Assembly: GCF_041146395.1 (NCBI RefSeq)
Contig: NC_090989.1
Span: 174,809,501 to 174,873,500 of the forward strand
Length of the DNA stretch: 64,000 bases
From: Eulemur rufifrons
Taxonomy: Eukaryota > Chordata > Mammalia > Primates > Lemuridae
Direction: 5' to 3'
Under the pieces are notes generated by a model, which ran no database searches, was not told the origin of the DNA, and worked only from the letters and a program-made list of their open reading frames with translations. Of the stretch, positions 11,595-24,554 are shown piece after piece (position 1 is the first letter of the stretch; each line of letters opens with the position of its first letter). A program made the translations under genes and the position numbers.

Positions 11595-12119
11595 ACAGAG
11601 TCTTTACATCAATTTTCAATATTCACAGTCCCATTGTTGAGGTCCTATAATAAGGGAAACATTGTCATTAAATGAAAATATTCCCTATGAACTGACAAAC
11701 TAATAAAGTAACTACCCTCTAAACATTCTTCCCCAGTGAACACACTACTCTCTAATCTGGCATTGAGGCATCAGAGTTAGTGTATCTGTTGGTATTCTCT
11801 TAATTGCTAACAACAGAAATCAACTCTGGCTAACTTAAATTTTTAAAATTTAATCAAAAGATTTTTACAGCTAGCTGATAAAATGAACTAAGGCTGCAGA
11901 ACAGAACAAGGTATAGGAAATAGCTTTTTTTTTTTTTTTTTTTTTGGCATGTTTGTTTTTGCACCTGTTTTAACTCAGACCCCTATGATTGGAACCAATT
12001 GTAGGCAAGGTATTGTCCCTGCCCTTAAAGAAGGTATCTCTAGTATTTGAAAAATTTTGCTGGAGAATTACAAGTAACCAGAAGACACTAGTCAGTGGCC
12101 AGAGTTTACCAACAGCAAT
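11595..12119. other. Mixed sequence: possible old repeat, poly-T tract and L2-like scrap
   Basis: AATTGCTAACAACAGAAATC and AACTCTGGCTAACTTAAA (about 11803-11840) resemble an interspersed repeat I cannot name. A T tract of about 22 bp sits at 11926-11946 and could be the tail of an antisense retro-insertion, but no clear body follows. Around 11999-12060 the words GCAAGGTATTGTCCCTGCCC suggest an L2/MIR3 scrap. No gene is seen. Confidence 0.4.
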
Positions 12120-12124
12120 AACAA

Positions 12125-12301
12125 TAACAGCTTGTGTTTATGGGATGCACAATCACACCAGGCACAGTGGTGAGATAAACTGAGTCCTCTATGTCATTTG
12201 GTTTCATACACCTTGTTATCACATCCATTTTGTAGGGATGGACACTGAGGCTTAGGACCCAAGATTCAAACCCAGATGGTCTGACTTCTACTTGTGCTTT
12301 T
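12125..12301 (-). mobile_element. MIR SINE, antisense
   Basis: CACACCAGGCACAGTGGTGA is followed by CATCCATTTTGTAGGGATGG and ACACTGAGGCTTAGGAC, then CAAACCCAGATGGTCTGACT. This is the usual antisense MIR order. The copy spans about 175 bp. Confidence 0.8.
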
Positions 12302-14311
12302 AATGTCTCTTATATATTGAGGGAAAGAAATGCAGAAATATATGTGTCATAATCCTTTTTAGATTCAGTGGCACATCTTACTATTATCATCTCTGTATTT
12401 TTGTCAAAATCCAGTGTGTGAATCATATGTTTCTGGCTTCGCCCAGTGTTCCTTTCTTTGGATGATAACAAATCCAATAAAATAAGGTCTTTTCTCCTTT
12501 ATTTCAATATTCACAACCCCCACTTTGTTGGTTCAGAACACAGTTGGTCTAGAATTAAGCCCAGAATTTAAATTCCCCTTGTTTGATACACATGTAAACA
12601 TTAAGCTTTAAAGAAAAAAATAATTAATCCCAGAGAAAAATGTTCTTGACATAGGTGCAGAAATCAGATTACAATATATTGTACACATTTTTGTTTTCAT
12701 TTGTGCATTATGTAAACACATGGACACAAGCACATTCACACAGACATTTTAGAAGTTGTGCGGAGTTCTTAATGCAGGTTTTCTCTGAAAGTATGTTTAT
12801 AAGTGGTTTTTATTTTCTTATTTCTTCTTATCTCTATTTCTACATTTGTTATTATGAAAAGGCTTTGCTTTATTAAAAATAAAATGACTTTTTAAAATGA
12901 TGAATTATTTATACAATTTCATAAGGTGTCTTACTTTGTAGCAGAGTAAAACTTCCTAGACACATAAGAATACAAAGGCTCCTCCCCTCCTGCTACTGTT
13001 TACCTGTGTGCCAGCTTCACAATTAGTATTGAATATCTGTCTTGGCTGAGCTATATAGTAAATGCTCAGAGAAATATCACTTTCATACATGTCTTCTTTT
13101 CCTCAGTGATAAATGTTTTTCACTTTTGGTTCCTGAATTTCTACTTTCATCCCATGAGTGCCCTCCCTCTATCTTCTGCTAAGCATATTTCTTTTGAGCC
13201 AAAAAGGTCCACACAACATCCCTTCATGTGCCTACCACGAATTCTCCATACATCCTAGATAAATGAGGGCAACCTGGTTAATCTCCAACAACTTTCACTG
13301 AGAGTCTAACACTAGCCATTTACTTGAATATACGAGTTCACAAGGAAAACTCAGTGTTAAATTCAATGCCGAAGCAACTACGCAAGATTTACCAATGTCT
13401 TTTAAATGGAAGATTCCCATACTTGTTCTTGCTAAAATAAAACTATCGTTTTCATTTTTCAAAAATAAATATAGCCCCAAAGAGGGCGACAGTAATATTT
13501 GCAAGCAGTTATATTAGAACCACATTTCTACTTTTGGAAATCAATATATTGTTGGGGCACCCTAAATTTCTACTGACATTCAAATAAGCCTTCTGCAATT
13601 ACTAATATTGTGGTAAAGGAATCTTTCTGTTGAAAGCATGTGCCCATAAGAGTTCTAAATTCAGTAGAGTATGAGGACTTGGCAGGGCAGAGCTGTTGCT
13701 TGAAATATAATAACAAGGAAGGAAACCGGGAGAAAGATGCTTCCATTAAATTTTCCACCTAGTCCGTATGTTCTCACTATTAAAATGGACTCAATATTTT
13801 TGTCTGTTTTCCACACACAAACCTTGTGACTAACCACTTCAGCTAAGTTTAAGTAACTTGAATTCTAACATTAACATTGAATACATGTCATTTCCCTTTC
13901 AAATCTATCTAGCCTCACAACTTGATCTTGAAAGCTGTTTAAGTCTTTCATAGCTTTTACATCTGATTTAAGAATTTGACATATAATTCATATCTTCGTA
14001 CTTGAAAGTTTTTAGCAAGTGGAAAAGATCGGAAGTCCTTGGAAATTATTTCAAAAGTTCATTCTCTTTTATGTCCAAAGACACAGTTGACATCTGAAGA
14101 ATAAAATTAGAGTAACAATAAACCCAGTTCCAGGGTTCCAGGGGGGACAGAGATGTGCCCTGAAAAAAATCCCTCAGGTGCAGGTAAACTCTCCTAAAGA
14201 AAGTTGAATTTTCTCATGTCTGAATGAGGTTAGAAAGAGTGCTAGGATCCATTTCTACAGCAAGGAGAACAAAATCAAGCAAATAATTTGCAAAATTTAG
14301 CTACTCTAGAA
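12302..14311. other. Unique non-coding sequence, 2 kb
   Basis: AT-rich with no recognised repeat. Four short open frames (60-75 codons) on both strands show no family signature. The two minus-strand frames at 13295-13504 and 13570-13758 follow each other but lack coding character. Nothing further is supportable. Confidence 0.5.
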
Positions 14312-14515
14312 CAAGCTTAAGAGCATGGGCTTTGAAGTCAGAAAAATCTGATTTCAAATCTGGACTTTGGCCACTTGATGAGTAACTTAAAATCTCTACA
14401 TCATAAGGTATAATAGTTACTGCCTCAAAGAGCTGTATGAATTAAACAATATAATCCATACAGAGGGTTTATCCTAATGTCTGCCATATAATAAATTACA
14501 GCCATTATTACTACT
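14312..14515 (+). mobile_element. MIR SINE
   Basis: CTTAAGAGCATGGGCTTTGA begins the tRNA-like head, followed by CTGATTTCAAATCTGGACTT (a B-box-like TTCAAATC is visible). The core CTTGATGAGTAACTTAAAAT and a 3' end with ATGTCTGCCATATAATAAAT come next. All parts of a MIR appear in sense order. Confidence 0.85.
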
Positions 14516-15117
14516 ACTATTATTCCTAATAAAAAGAAGTCTTCACATTTGCTATGTTCATAAAGAATTTTCAGATTTACATATGCAAATGTGAGACAGT
14601 TATTGACAAATGTGTTTAAATAATTCCCCCAGTCTTATCCTAATTGGTTTTCTATAAGACTTCTAATTCTAAACTTGGCTTTACCAGAGCTCTATTTTCC
14701 TTGACCATTGCTAAACTGTTGTTTTCTAATGAACTAATTGCTTTTTTAGGTCTGGGGAAAGAGAAATATATGAGGGCTAGTCTCAGAATTAAAATTACAA
14801 AAGAACATTCTCAAAGAACTCATCTATGAATCTGCACTACTGCCTGTAGATTCTGATGTGTGCCCTGTCTGTCCTCCCATCTCTCCTTTTGTTGCGACAG
14901 AGAAAAATTGACTTAGAAAGTCATGAAGATAAGGTAAATTATGGGTCTGACCTGTTGTTATCCAAATAGCACTGTTTGGAGGAGAAGGCTTAGAGAACAG
15001 AATGGGAAATAAACATGAAGACACTTAAAAGTTACTTCAAAATGGAAATCTACTCCCCACAATAATTTTGTCATCACCCGGATTTTTGTGGTTATATTTT
15101 ATTTTTATTTTTGCAGT
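14516..15117. other. Unique non-coding sequence
   Basis: No repeat or exon recognised. Two opposite 60-codon frames near 14644-15024 nearly abut and look like chance. A short ACT/ATT run at about 14504-14525 marks the edge with the preceding MIR. Confidence 0.5.
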
Positions 15118-15345
15118 GTTTATTGTGTTGATTTGAATGGTCTTTTCACAGTTAATTCATTTAATCTTCATAACACTATGGGCTAGATACTGTTATTATC
15201 CCATGTTACTGATGAGTAGACTGAGGCACAGAGGGGATAAATAACTTGCTCTGTGATTACAAGTAATCACAGAGCTGAGATACAAGGTGAGGCAGTCTGG
15301 CTCTAGCGTATGTGGTCTTAACCACTACATAACGTATTCTGATAT
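15118..15345 (-). mobile_element. MIR SINE, antisense
   Basis: TTCATTTAATCTTCATAACA, then ATACTGTTATTATCCCATGT, GACTGAGGCACAGAGGGGAT, and CAGTCTGGCTCTAGCGTATG with GTCTTAACCACTACATAACG form a nearly full antisense MIR. Within it, TTACAAGTAATCACAGAGCT includes a small local duplication of GTGATTAC/GTAATCAC. Confidence 0.88.
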
Positions 15346-17544
15346 GTAGTCATGCTTATAGTTTTGCAAAAAATAAGTGAACAATAAGTAGAGAAATTTA
15401 GTACATTTACAGTTTGTAATAGATAGTTATGTTCCTTCCTTTTGATTTATAAAAATGAGAAAGAAAAAATTGCTTGTCTTTTATGATATCGTTTGAAATC
15501 TGGCAGTACTTTTAATTGGTGACTCTGCCCGTGAAAGTGCTCTGGAGAAAAGTGAACCTTCTGTTACTCTGTAATTGCTATTTTCCCAGCAATATGAGAT
15601 AAGGACAATAAGGTTTGGAAAAAGAAAATGCTGATTTGGGGAAATGAAAGGTCTATGTTTTCCTTACATTGACCTACTCTCTAAAAAAGTCTCTATCCTA
15701 AAGGTTTTTTTTTATTAGTCTATAAATAAAGGTAGATTCTTCTCAAAATCTAAAAGGAAGGAAAAATTATTTTCTCAGATTTCTATGATGCCAGATAAAT
15801 TGCCTCTTATCCCATGCCTGAAATGTTTTGAAACCTGATGACAGTAAAAAAGAATTCATTTAGATTCAATTGGGTATTAAATGATAAATTTTCTATTTGC
15901 ATAAGTTTGGCTTCTTTAACTTTATACTTAACGTGTCAGTTTTTAATGTAATTAATCCATCTGTTTGTGCTTGTAGAGTCCTTTTAAAAAGAGAGCATTT
16001 CATAATAGAATGTACTTATCTGAATTCAGAATATAAAATAAAGCTCACGGGAATGAGCATTTTAAGTTTCACTTAAGGTTATATATGGTAATCTGTGACT
16101 TTTCAGTTACATTAAATAGACCCCAGAATAATATTCTCAGATAAAGACAGCATTTTTATTAATCAGTGTAACTGTGTGCAAATTAAATTCCATTCCTCCC
16201 TCCTTATTTTATAAAAACAGAATGGTATTTGGGAAAACAAAGGATATTTTAAAATGCTTGAAGAGTTCCATATCTTACACATATAGTGAGACTATATTAC
16301 ATTTTGTTCCTTGATTTATGCTTGTATTTGAGCCAAAAAAAAAAAAAGAGAGAGAGAGAGAGAGCTGTTTAGAATACAAGCAGTCCTTGCTTTAGGGAGG
16401 ACATGGTGCACAAGTTTCAGTTAGCATGGTAGCATGCAAAGTGAGGACGCCTGTTTTCAAATATTTTTGTTAAATTTCTGTGTTATGTACCTCAAGTTTT
16501 CAACATAAAATCGTGTACAGTTTTTAGTCAGATGAGACAAATTAATTGGTATTTGTTTCCTGAAGTAGGTATAACTGGACAAATATAACCAGTTTTGCCC
16601 AAGCCCTTATCATGTCATGGAAAATGTTGCTATATTAATTCGATGATGAAAAATATGTTTTTTTCCCCTTGACATACCTTTTAATCCTTACCTAAATTCC
16701 TATTAGAGGGAGGGATACAAGAATACAAGCTATGCTGACATGAATCATCTGGATAGTTAGCATTTTGGAGACAAGGCAATATAGTGATGGGTTGAAGTTT
16801 TCATTTTTTGTTCATGTGATTTGACCTTTTGTGTACAATGAACAGGAAGAGATTAGGACTCACATTTTGGAAGAATTCTTAAATGTTAGTCAAATAAAAC
16901 ATCTCCTTTGTTATAATTTTTTAAATATCCCAAATTTTCATTTGCTGTCTATAAAATTTTATTCACCTGTTTTGTGCCCATGTTTATATTTATAAATAAA
17001 AGTCATTTTAATATCTACCAAACTTCCTAGACTTTAATATTTCGTAGCTGCTTCTGGGCCCTGGGTAGTAAATTTCACTCCATTCCTAAGTCCTTCCATA
17101 GATGTTAAAGTTTACAAAATGAAATATACATATAGTGTTTGCCTTTATCACAGCACATTCCAGAAATATGTTTGAGAAGCTGAATATCATAAAGCAGCTA
17201 ATATTTTCACATAAGAACAATGTTAAAATTGGTCAGGAACTCAATATAAAAATATTATATTAAGGAGCAATAATATTTTGGAAAGGATCACATATAGAAT
17301 CTCAGGGAATTAAAATAATATTCTCTAAGACATTGAATGATTATTCAGGTACTTGATCTAGTTTTTGGTGTCCCAAACTTTAGGCATTTTCATTAAAATG
17401 TCCTAATTTTTTTCTCCTCTACTCTCCAACAGTATTGTTTCTCCAATATTGTTGTTAATCCAGCTCACTCTATAAACCTTAAAAATTCTTTTAAAATGTT
17501 AATGTATTCCTTCATAATCAGCACTTGATTATTTCAGTATCTGA
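15346..17544. other. Unique non-coding sequence, 2.2 kb
   Basis: AT-rich with no repeat I can name. The one simple repeat is the A/GA tract at 16335-16364. No open frame longer than 60 codons is present, so there is no hint of an exon. Confidence 0.5.
16335..16364. repeat. A(13)(GA)n microsatellite
   Basis: Thirteen A residues run directly into about eight GA units. A-to-GA runs like this often grow from retroposon tails, but no SINE or LINE body is recognisable on either side. Confidence 0.85.
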
Positions 17545-17657
17545 ATATTTGAGAATATACTTAATCCCACTTTAAAATGGTTAAAGTGGTAAATTTTCAT
17601 CTTATGTATATTTTACTACCAAAAGAAAAATAAGCAACAACAACAAAAAAATAGTTC
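17545..17657 (+). mobile_element. L1MA/L1MB-type LINE 3' terminus with A-rich tail
   Basis: CACTTTAAAATGGTTAAAGT, then GGTAAATTTTCATCTTATGT and ATATTTTACTACCAAAAGAA form the recurrent 3' terminus of older L1s. An A-rich CAACAACAAC tail follows near 17635. Only the last 110 bp or so remain. Confidence 0.7.
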
Positions 17658-17684
17658 AAAGCCTGAGGGTTTAGGGACAAGGAA

Positions 17685-17865
17685 TACATAGTAGTTGTAC
17701 ATATTTATGGGGTACATGTGATGTTTTGTCACATGCATAGAATGTGTAATGATTAAGCTAGGGTATTTAATGTATCCATCACCTCAGGTATTTATCAAAT
17801 CTATGTGTTGGGAACATTTCAAGTCCTCTCATCTAGAATTTTGAAATTTAAAAAAAGGAGGAAGA
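17685..17865 (+). mobile_element. L1 3' UTR fragment
   Basis: AGTAGTTGTACATATTTATG and GGGTACATGTGATGTTTTGT lead into ATCCATCACCTCAGGTATTT and GTGTTGGGAACATTTCAAG. This is the well-known L1 3' UTR block in sense orientation. It sits just downstream of another L1 3' terminus, so two separate 5'-truncated insertions, or pieces of one, lie in tandem. Confidence 0.8.
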
Positions 17866-18574
17866 GGCTAGCTCAAGAATGGACAGGTCCAATAATTATC
17901 ATTATTGGATATGTTCAATGTATGTCCCAAAACACTTTTCTGTGCTTTCCTTTGTTTACCTGCTTGATGTAGATTGAGCAGATATTTTCTCAGTTTTACA
18001 GTTGGAACTAACTAGTCTTGGAGAAGGCTGGTTAATTGTCCACTTTTATAACACATGAAGGAAAGAACCACTAAACCGTGGTGCACCTGTTCTAGGGAGC
18101 CCTTGTTCTTAACGTTGGGCTTACGTTTGAAACAGGTCTGGAGGAAGGAGTTGACGACCACCATCCAGGAAGAAAGAGGACAGTGTGTATTCAGGAAGTA
18201 TTGAAAAGTCCATTGTAACTCTCCCATGTATGTGAAGATTGCGAAAGAGAGAAGAAGAAAGAAAGCTGAGAATGGGAAGAGTTATTGACTCTTAGAATTG
18301 TTTTGTCAATTTCTCCAATGTCTGTTGTGCATTGGATTACATTTTTATTGGATACATAATGAAAAAATGAGCACTGACATTTGAAGGTTTTCCTTCTGGG
18401 TTTTCTCTCATTCAAGTGCTATACATATATAGTACTTGTTTATTATATATGCATATATGTAAGCATATATTTAATAATTATATAGTGTTTCATATATATT
18501 TCATTCAGATCCTATATAGTCTTGATAAACCTCTTCTGTTGTTTTCTATTGGTGCTGAACAAACTAATTTTTTT
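17866..18574. other. Unique non-coding sequence
   Basis: No recognised repeat. TA-rich sequence at 18418-18490 (TATATATGCATATATGTA) is low complexity. The overlapping minus frames at 18012-18415 are in different frames and show no coding signature. Confidence 0.5.
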
Positions 18575-18670
18575 CCTTTTTTTAAAGTTCAGAATATTAC
18601 AGGGGTACAAACACTTTGGTTACATAAATTGCCTTTGCACCACCCGACAAGCATGCCACACTATTTTTAA
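18575..18670 (-). mobile_element. Strepsirrhine-type L1 3' end, short antisense copy
   Basis: AGAATATTACAGGGGTACAA and CACTTTGGTTACATAAATTG, then CTTTGCACCACCCGACAAGC, are the antisense 3' terminus of the L1 family that also occurs at 51098 in this window. A T-rich stretch just upstream (18567-18584) is the remnant of the poly-A tail. Only about 90 bp were copied, an extreme 5' truncation. A plus-strand 84-codon frame crosses it and is not a gene. Confidence 0.75.
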
Positions 18671-19984
18671 AAGTCATCTTTTCTCCTTTTTATGCATGAT
18701 AGCTAAATGCAAGGGTGAGTAATGTGGCTTCTCTGAGAAACCATAAATAATTTTCCCTTGAATGGCAACTGGATGGGTCTGAGGGTGCTTAATTAGCTTT
18801 CAGCGGATTCCAAGGCATTGGTAATAGGTGTTTGTTTGCTCCAGTGAAGGCTAGTGACTGCACATCAGCTTCACTCCTGAGTAGGTGACCCCTATACCAC
18901 ACCTCTGGCCCTCACCCTGCTTTCCAGCATCTGTCTTTCCCATGCCTTACAACTGAGGAAGTCATGTCTGTCCTCAGCAGGGAGATGGGGAGTTTTGTTT
19001 TTCCTCACTTGCATTCTCCCTAGTCTCTTAGCGGTACACATGAGCCTTTCCCATTGACCCCGAGGATTAAGTTTCTGAAATCTCAAATCCAAAATTGTCC
19101 CCTTTGTTCATTCTGATTTGTTTTTGGATACATCATCCTTTCCATAACAAAATAAAATACAGATTGTCTAGAAACTGAAAGGAAGAAGATTTATGCAATA
19201 GAAAAAAAAAATACTAGGGAAAGGGGGACTAGTATTTTAAAGTATTCAGACTAATAACCGGAAAGGAAATTCAAGAGGCAAATTCATTAACTAGCACTTT
19301 GTTTATTCTTCTGCTGCAAATGAAGATATTCCTATGATTACAGTCATCATTTTCAAACAGTATATGAATTTTACAAATATGTTTCTATTTCATACCAGCC
19401 TTTCACACATGCAAAAATGTTCAGCCGCATCCTCTGTGTGCTAACACCGAAGAACAACAGTCAAGGTTTCCCTCATTTAAACTGACAGGGTACATTTCAT
19501 AGTAAAAGTACAAGGAGAACCTGGCCTCATGAACTTGCTAAATGGCCCCCTCTACTAAGGACATGCAGAGCTGCACACTTGATCAGCGAGCCTTTGTTCA
19601 AAATTCACAAGCACAAGTATAGAGGCAAAAGAGACCTTATTCCTACTTCCCAAAGGATAAATATGTGAACAGTAACTGACATAACAAGATTTCTAAACTC
19701 CGATTTCTCATATTTGTAGTTCAAGAGACTAATGTAGGCACTAGAGTTCCAGGAAGGGTCCTTGCAGAGATGGTGCTGGAGTTTTGATAGAGCGGGAAGG
19801 AAACATGTCTAAGAACATGTAGTAGGAAAGGACTTCTAGCTTGGGACACTAAAAGCATGATGTTTCCTTTGACAAGGATGAAAAAGAGGGGGGTGGGGTC
19901 TGTGGGAATGCTAACATGGATATAAGATAAGATATGGGACTGTGGATACAAGGTGGTCATTCTGAGTTCTATTCTATGGTAAAA
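18671..19984. other. Unique non-coding sequence, 1.3 kb
   Basis: No repeat recognised. A poly-A run of 10 occurs at 19201-19210. Around 18740-18860 the sequence includes GCTTAATTAGCTTTC and similar homeodomain-type cores, which alone mean little. Minus frames at 18892-19092 and 19721-19960 have no family match. Confidence 0.5.
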
Positions 19985-20220
19985 TCATTAGTTCTCATTT
20001 ATTGAACACCTACTATGTGCCAGGCACCATGCTAGATACTCTACAAGCATCTAATATGATCTCTACAACAAATCTGTGAACTATGTGTTGTCATTTCCAT
20101 TTTACAAAGGTGGAAATTGAACTCAGAGAGGTTAAACCTACTATCCTAGCTCCTACAGCAAGACTATATTGGAGGTAACACTGGAACTCATGTCCATCTT
20201 GCTGTGCTGGTGTTCACTTC
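19985..20220 (-). mobile_element. MIR SINE, antisense, well preserved
   Basis: GTTCTCATTTATTGAACACC, TACTATGTGCCAGGCACCAT and GCTAGATACTCTACAAGCAT open a good antisense MIR. CCATTTTACAAAGGTGGAAA, CTCAGAGAGGTTAAACCTAC and a degraded tRNA-like end follow. It is among the clearest MIRs in the window. Confidence 0.9.
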
Positions 20221-20589
20221 TCACCTCCTTAGCTGGGTGTTCTGAGTGTAGTGCTACGGTAAAGATTGGAGAGTGGCTGAAAGGAATTCCTCAAGCTGCC
20301 CATCTCAAGCCATGGCCGCTGCTTTTAGCAACTGTAGTCTACTCTTCCAGATGCACCTGGTCAGCAAAGCTGTGCACAGAGAAGTCACTTTCTCTCTGGA
20401 ATCACTTTGCAAAGAAACACATCAGAGATGTGTCCTCAGCATGCAGTAGGTCAGCAATGCCATTCTGAATCTGACCCATATACATTCATTCTATAGTTTG
20501 TGGACCAATATGACAAGGACTCTGAAGAGTTGGCAGCATGGAAGACATACAGCAACCTTCCCAAAAAGAGAATCAGAGGAGTGGGGGAT

Positions 20590-20762
20590 AGCATATGGCA
20601 TGGGGGTGGTTAAAGAGTGTGAACGAAATTACCAAGTAAAGCCAGAAGATACAGATAACAATATTCATTCCCATATATGGTAATTGCGAGGATTAACAAA
20701 ATACATGCAAGAATAAGACAGTAGCTGGCACATAATATGTGCTCAATAAATGGGGACTATTC
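20590..20762 (+). mobile_element. MIR SINE, internally decayed
   Basis: ATGGGGGTGGTTAAAGAGTG resembles the tRNA-like head and GTAATTGCGAGGATTAACAA with GCTGGCACATAATATGTGCT and CAATAAATGGGGAC the 3' half, both in sense orientation. The central core is largely unrecognisable. Confidence 0.65.
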
Positions 20763-21071
20763 TATCATTTCATTAGAACCTTGAGTAAAAAAAAAAAATT
20801 TCATTCTTTTCTGGAGAAACACCCAAATTATAAGAATGTATTATTTCAGTATTTTATAATTTCAATATTTTTAGGTAGTTTTTAAGACTTTAATATTCAA
20901 AACATACAAGTGTTGCAACAAGCCCTTCATAAGAGCCCCTTTCTTCTGTAATAGTTATACCTGACCCTTACTTTCTTTTTCTGTTATTCTAAATCCTAAC
21001 TTGAGGCAGGATTACTGGGCATGAAGTAGTTAGTCCATTCACTCAATCCTGGGCTTATTCTTGCACTTATG
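20763..21071. other. Unique spacer
   Basis: About 300 bp of AT-rich sequence with a 12-bp A run near 20789. Nothing else recognised. Confidence 0.45.
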
Positions 21072-21345
21072 TTTTCATTCAAAAAATGTTTTTGAATGCC
21101 TGCTGTCCTCCAGGCACTGCAGTGAGCCTTGAGCTACACGGGTCAGGTTGTCCTACCAGAATTTCTGGAGTTTGTGTTCCCTCGGGGGAGAAGACAGTCA
21201 CGGAGTGAGATAGGTAAATAATAAAGTGGTGAAACATACTGAAAAAGGATAAATAAAAGGCAATCTTAGAGCACAAGTTTGGGCAACCTGGGAAGATTTT
21301 CCTGAGAACATTCTAGATGAATCCTGAGTGGCCTTAGGGTACCCA
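21072..21345 (-). mobile_element. L2 LINE 3' end, antisense
   Basis: TTCATTCAAAAAATGTTTTT and TGAATGCCTGCTGTCCTCCA lead to GGCACTGCAGTGAGCCTTGA. CTCGGGGGAGAAGACAGTCA, AGATAGGTAAATAATAAAGT and a CCTGGGAAGATTTTCCTGAG segment follow. This is the familiar antisense L2 3' region in the right order. Confidence 0.8.
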
Positions 21346-23360
21346 CAGCCCCCACCGAAAGGGCGAACACTAGGGAAAGCATTTTACTCTTGTAGTTTTG
21401 ACGCTATGCTTTCCAGACCATCTTCTTCCATGACACTTTTGAAGCCCCTAAATTCACCCAGACATCTGTCTTTAGTACTTATTCAATAATCTATTTATTT
21501 CCATTCCTTTCCAACACTTCAGCTGCATCTATATTTCTTTTCCCCTACTTAACATTAATATTCTGCAACCTTTTCTTCTCAGCACTCTCTAAACTGTAAG
21601 TTGTGTTTTTTGTTGCTTTGAAGTCTTTTATTTAAGAAATGCTTACGCATTCCGTTTTTCACTCACCTCATTTCTCCTTATTATTCTTCTCTAGCTTAGC
21701 GCATTTACCTGCAGCTGTTTCTCTTTCAATTTTTTTGGCTTCCTTTGTAGTTTTTCGTACTTTCTCTCCACCCATCAACCAACATAAATATATCCCATTG
21801 CAGTAAATGTGTCAGATCGTGAACAGCAGTTAATTCCATAATTTTTATAAAGGTAGGTCTTTTAAAATAGTCTCTGTGATTTTTCTATATTAGCCTTTGT
21901 GAAATTAAATCATTTCAATTTGCTAAACGGGCTAATAATGATTAATACAAATATCAAGTCATCAAATCTAATGACCTTGCCTTTTTTCCCACAAAATCAA
22001 AGCTCACATGTAGTTAAAGAACATAAAGACTGGCATTAGTGCTCACGGAAGGAACAAAAAGTTTTCAACCATCTCAAAGCATCAGTATTCATTTTCAGTG
22101 CAGTGCTTTATGAATCCTTATGTTTATAACACTTCTCGACTGGAATAAATCTTATAGCTGATTATCACAGCAGTTGGCTTGGTGCCAAAGGCAATTCTGG
22201 GAACGGCGTTCAATCAATGTGTAAACTAGTAAAATGCCAGGAACTTTTGGAAGACCAAGAAGGGTGATTAGTTATTGAAGAATAAACAATAGTAAAACAT
22301 TGAGCATACTCTCTCAAACAGTGCAGAAAAGAATTTTCCATGAGTTAATATGAATATAGACCTGGTTATATTTTAGGATGTGGGTTCCACCAGATGATTT
22401 ATATTTTGTTATATTGTTGGAGAACGTTTAACTAGTGCAGAGTATGTCATTTAGAGTTTAAAAGAAATAAACACTTCTATTATTCAAAGTAATATGTTTA
22501 GAATACTTCCATGAACATATACTTTCATTTATAATTTAATAAGAAACTTGATATAGAAAAATAAAAACAGTAATAAATCGATGAAAGGGAAAACCACAGG
22601 AGCTGAAAACCTGGAATTGTGACTATTAACATTATGTTAAACAGAATGTTAAGATGCCATGTTGTAGTATCTTTAAACAGAGAAAGAACCCTCGGTATAT
22701 TAAGTATATATATGGAGTATATTACCTGTAGTTCTGGAATAAATTCCATTTCTATTTTAGAATATTTTAAAATTCTAATAAAACTCTTAATGGAAAAAAA
22801 ATCATTGCATTATAGCACAGGTTTATATTGTTCTGGAACTTAGGCTGGGAGATGGAAATACCTAACTTGAGAGAGAGGAAGGAGACATATGCCCAATCAG
22901 TTATTCAGTCAAATAAATTCCATGGTCAAAATCAACCTACTGCCAAAGAAAGAAAACATACATTTCTCTATTCTAATCACTACTCTAACATTCCTAATTC
23001 AAAATACTTCATTATTAGTAGTATTATCTGACATATTGAAAATTATGGTAACAGGCAAAGCTTCACATTAAGATTTTCAGAAAGAAATTGTCATTTTTAT
23101 CTATATTTCTTCATTGCAATATCACTTCTTCAATATGTACACATAAAATGGGCCAGGACCGGTCTATTCATTTGTCATTTTTAAAATGTGTGTGTGAAGC
23201 ATCATATGATGATGACTTTGCTTATGATAATCAATTTGCAATATAAAGATGGAAGAAATTAACAAATTATCCAATTTTTTCATTGTATTCTATTTTTAAA
23301 GCTTAATTTTCCATTAGAGATATGCACTGCACACATCCACTTGCATCTCTCTCTCTCTTT

Positions 23361-23400
<40 letters not shown>

Positions 23401-24299
23401 AAGCATATACTGCCTCCATTACTGTCAAAGCAAATATTTTACCTATTTTTACTTAAGGGTTCATTTAGCAAAATAAGACATAAATCTGTGTTTAAAATAA
23501 AAACATATGTCTAAAAAATATGAATTGTGCCAATACGTGGCAAAAATCAAGCCGAGATGATTTAAAACTGCGTGTAAATGACCCTCGGTGGTATATATCA
23601 CAGTGAAGTTTATGCACCACCATACACAATTCTGGAAAAGGTACAAAGGCAATATTTATGTATAGTAATATTTTAGGAACCAGTATATTAACTCAAAATT
23701 GCAAAATGGATTTATAGTTAAAACATTTAAAGGAAAAATGTTTTCTGGCTTTCTAGGATTGGAATATTGTCCTATTACGTGAATTTGCTAATTCCTAAAA
23801 GTTAATGTCATTTATCAATTTTCCTTAAATTCAATTATACATGTCAGCTGTATGTCAGGTGCTTAGCATGGGAAGGGAATTCAATCAGCATATGCTCTCT
23901 CATTGACACATACATAAAAGAACATTTGCAGATGTTTTGATAATGGAAGGGTTCAAATCGTTTGTCCTAAGGCAGTATTCGTAGTAATACTTTGATCAGT
24001 TTCACAGTGGTTAGACTATTTTCCCTGCAGAAATTACCACATGACCCCAAAGGACAAGAGAAATATTATGTGAGAAAATTGGAAAACATTCGATTGGTAT
24101 GTTTCAGCAAGTGGACCAGAATGAGTTGTATTCGATCTGATTTTAGCTACTTAATGTAATATGTTTAATGCCACAGTGAGATGAGAGAAGCCCATAGATA
24201 AAACTCACATAAATCATAAAAGTTGTTTCACTGCAATGATATTCATAGAACTTTAATTGTGATATCTTTTCTTTAAAAAAGTTATAGTTATTTGTTTTT
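21346..24299. other. Unique non-coding sequence, 3 kb
   Basis: Apart from the CT/CA microsatellite (23346-23395) I recognise nothing repetitive. Part of 21400-21720 is pyrimidine-rich and could be a very old L2, but not convincingly. Short open frames near 22525-23071 lie on both strands and overlap in different frames, typical of chance. Confidence 0.5.
23346..23395. repeat. Compound (CT)n(CA)n microsatellite
   Basis: About eight CT units, interrupted by a TTT, run into some 17 CA units. This compound dinucleotide repeat is long enough to be polymorphic. Confidence 0.95.
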
Positions 24300-24495
24300 G
24301 TCACAGTTATTAGCAGTTGCAGAATGTTTTCTGATTTATATACATAAACTTATTTAATTTACTCAAAAATTAGAGGCACATATTCTTATCTCTTTTTACA
24401 AATAAGAAACCAAGCGTTCATTTAGAAATCATGACTTTTCAAAATCACAAAGGTGGTAACTTACAAACCTGGGACATAGATTTAAATCGTTCAAA
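24300..24495 (-). mobile_element. MIR SINE, antisense, decayed
   Basis: TTATTAGCAGTTGCAGAATG and CATAAACTTATTTAATTTAC are followed by CTCTTTTTACAAATAAGAAA and CCAAGCGTTCATTTAGAAAT. AAGGTGGTAACTTACAAACC comes last. The order fits an antisense MIR with heavy divergence. Confidence 0.55.
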
Positions 24496-24554
24496 TATAC
24501 TATGCTGCTCTCCTTGTTAAAAATATTCCAAATATTTTTAGGAAAATATTTGAG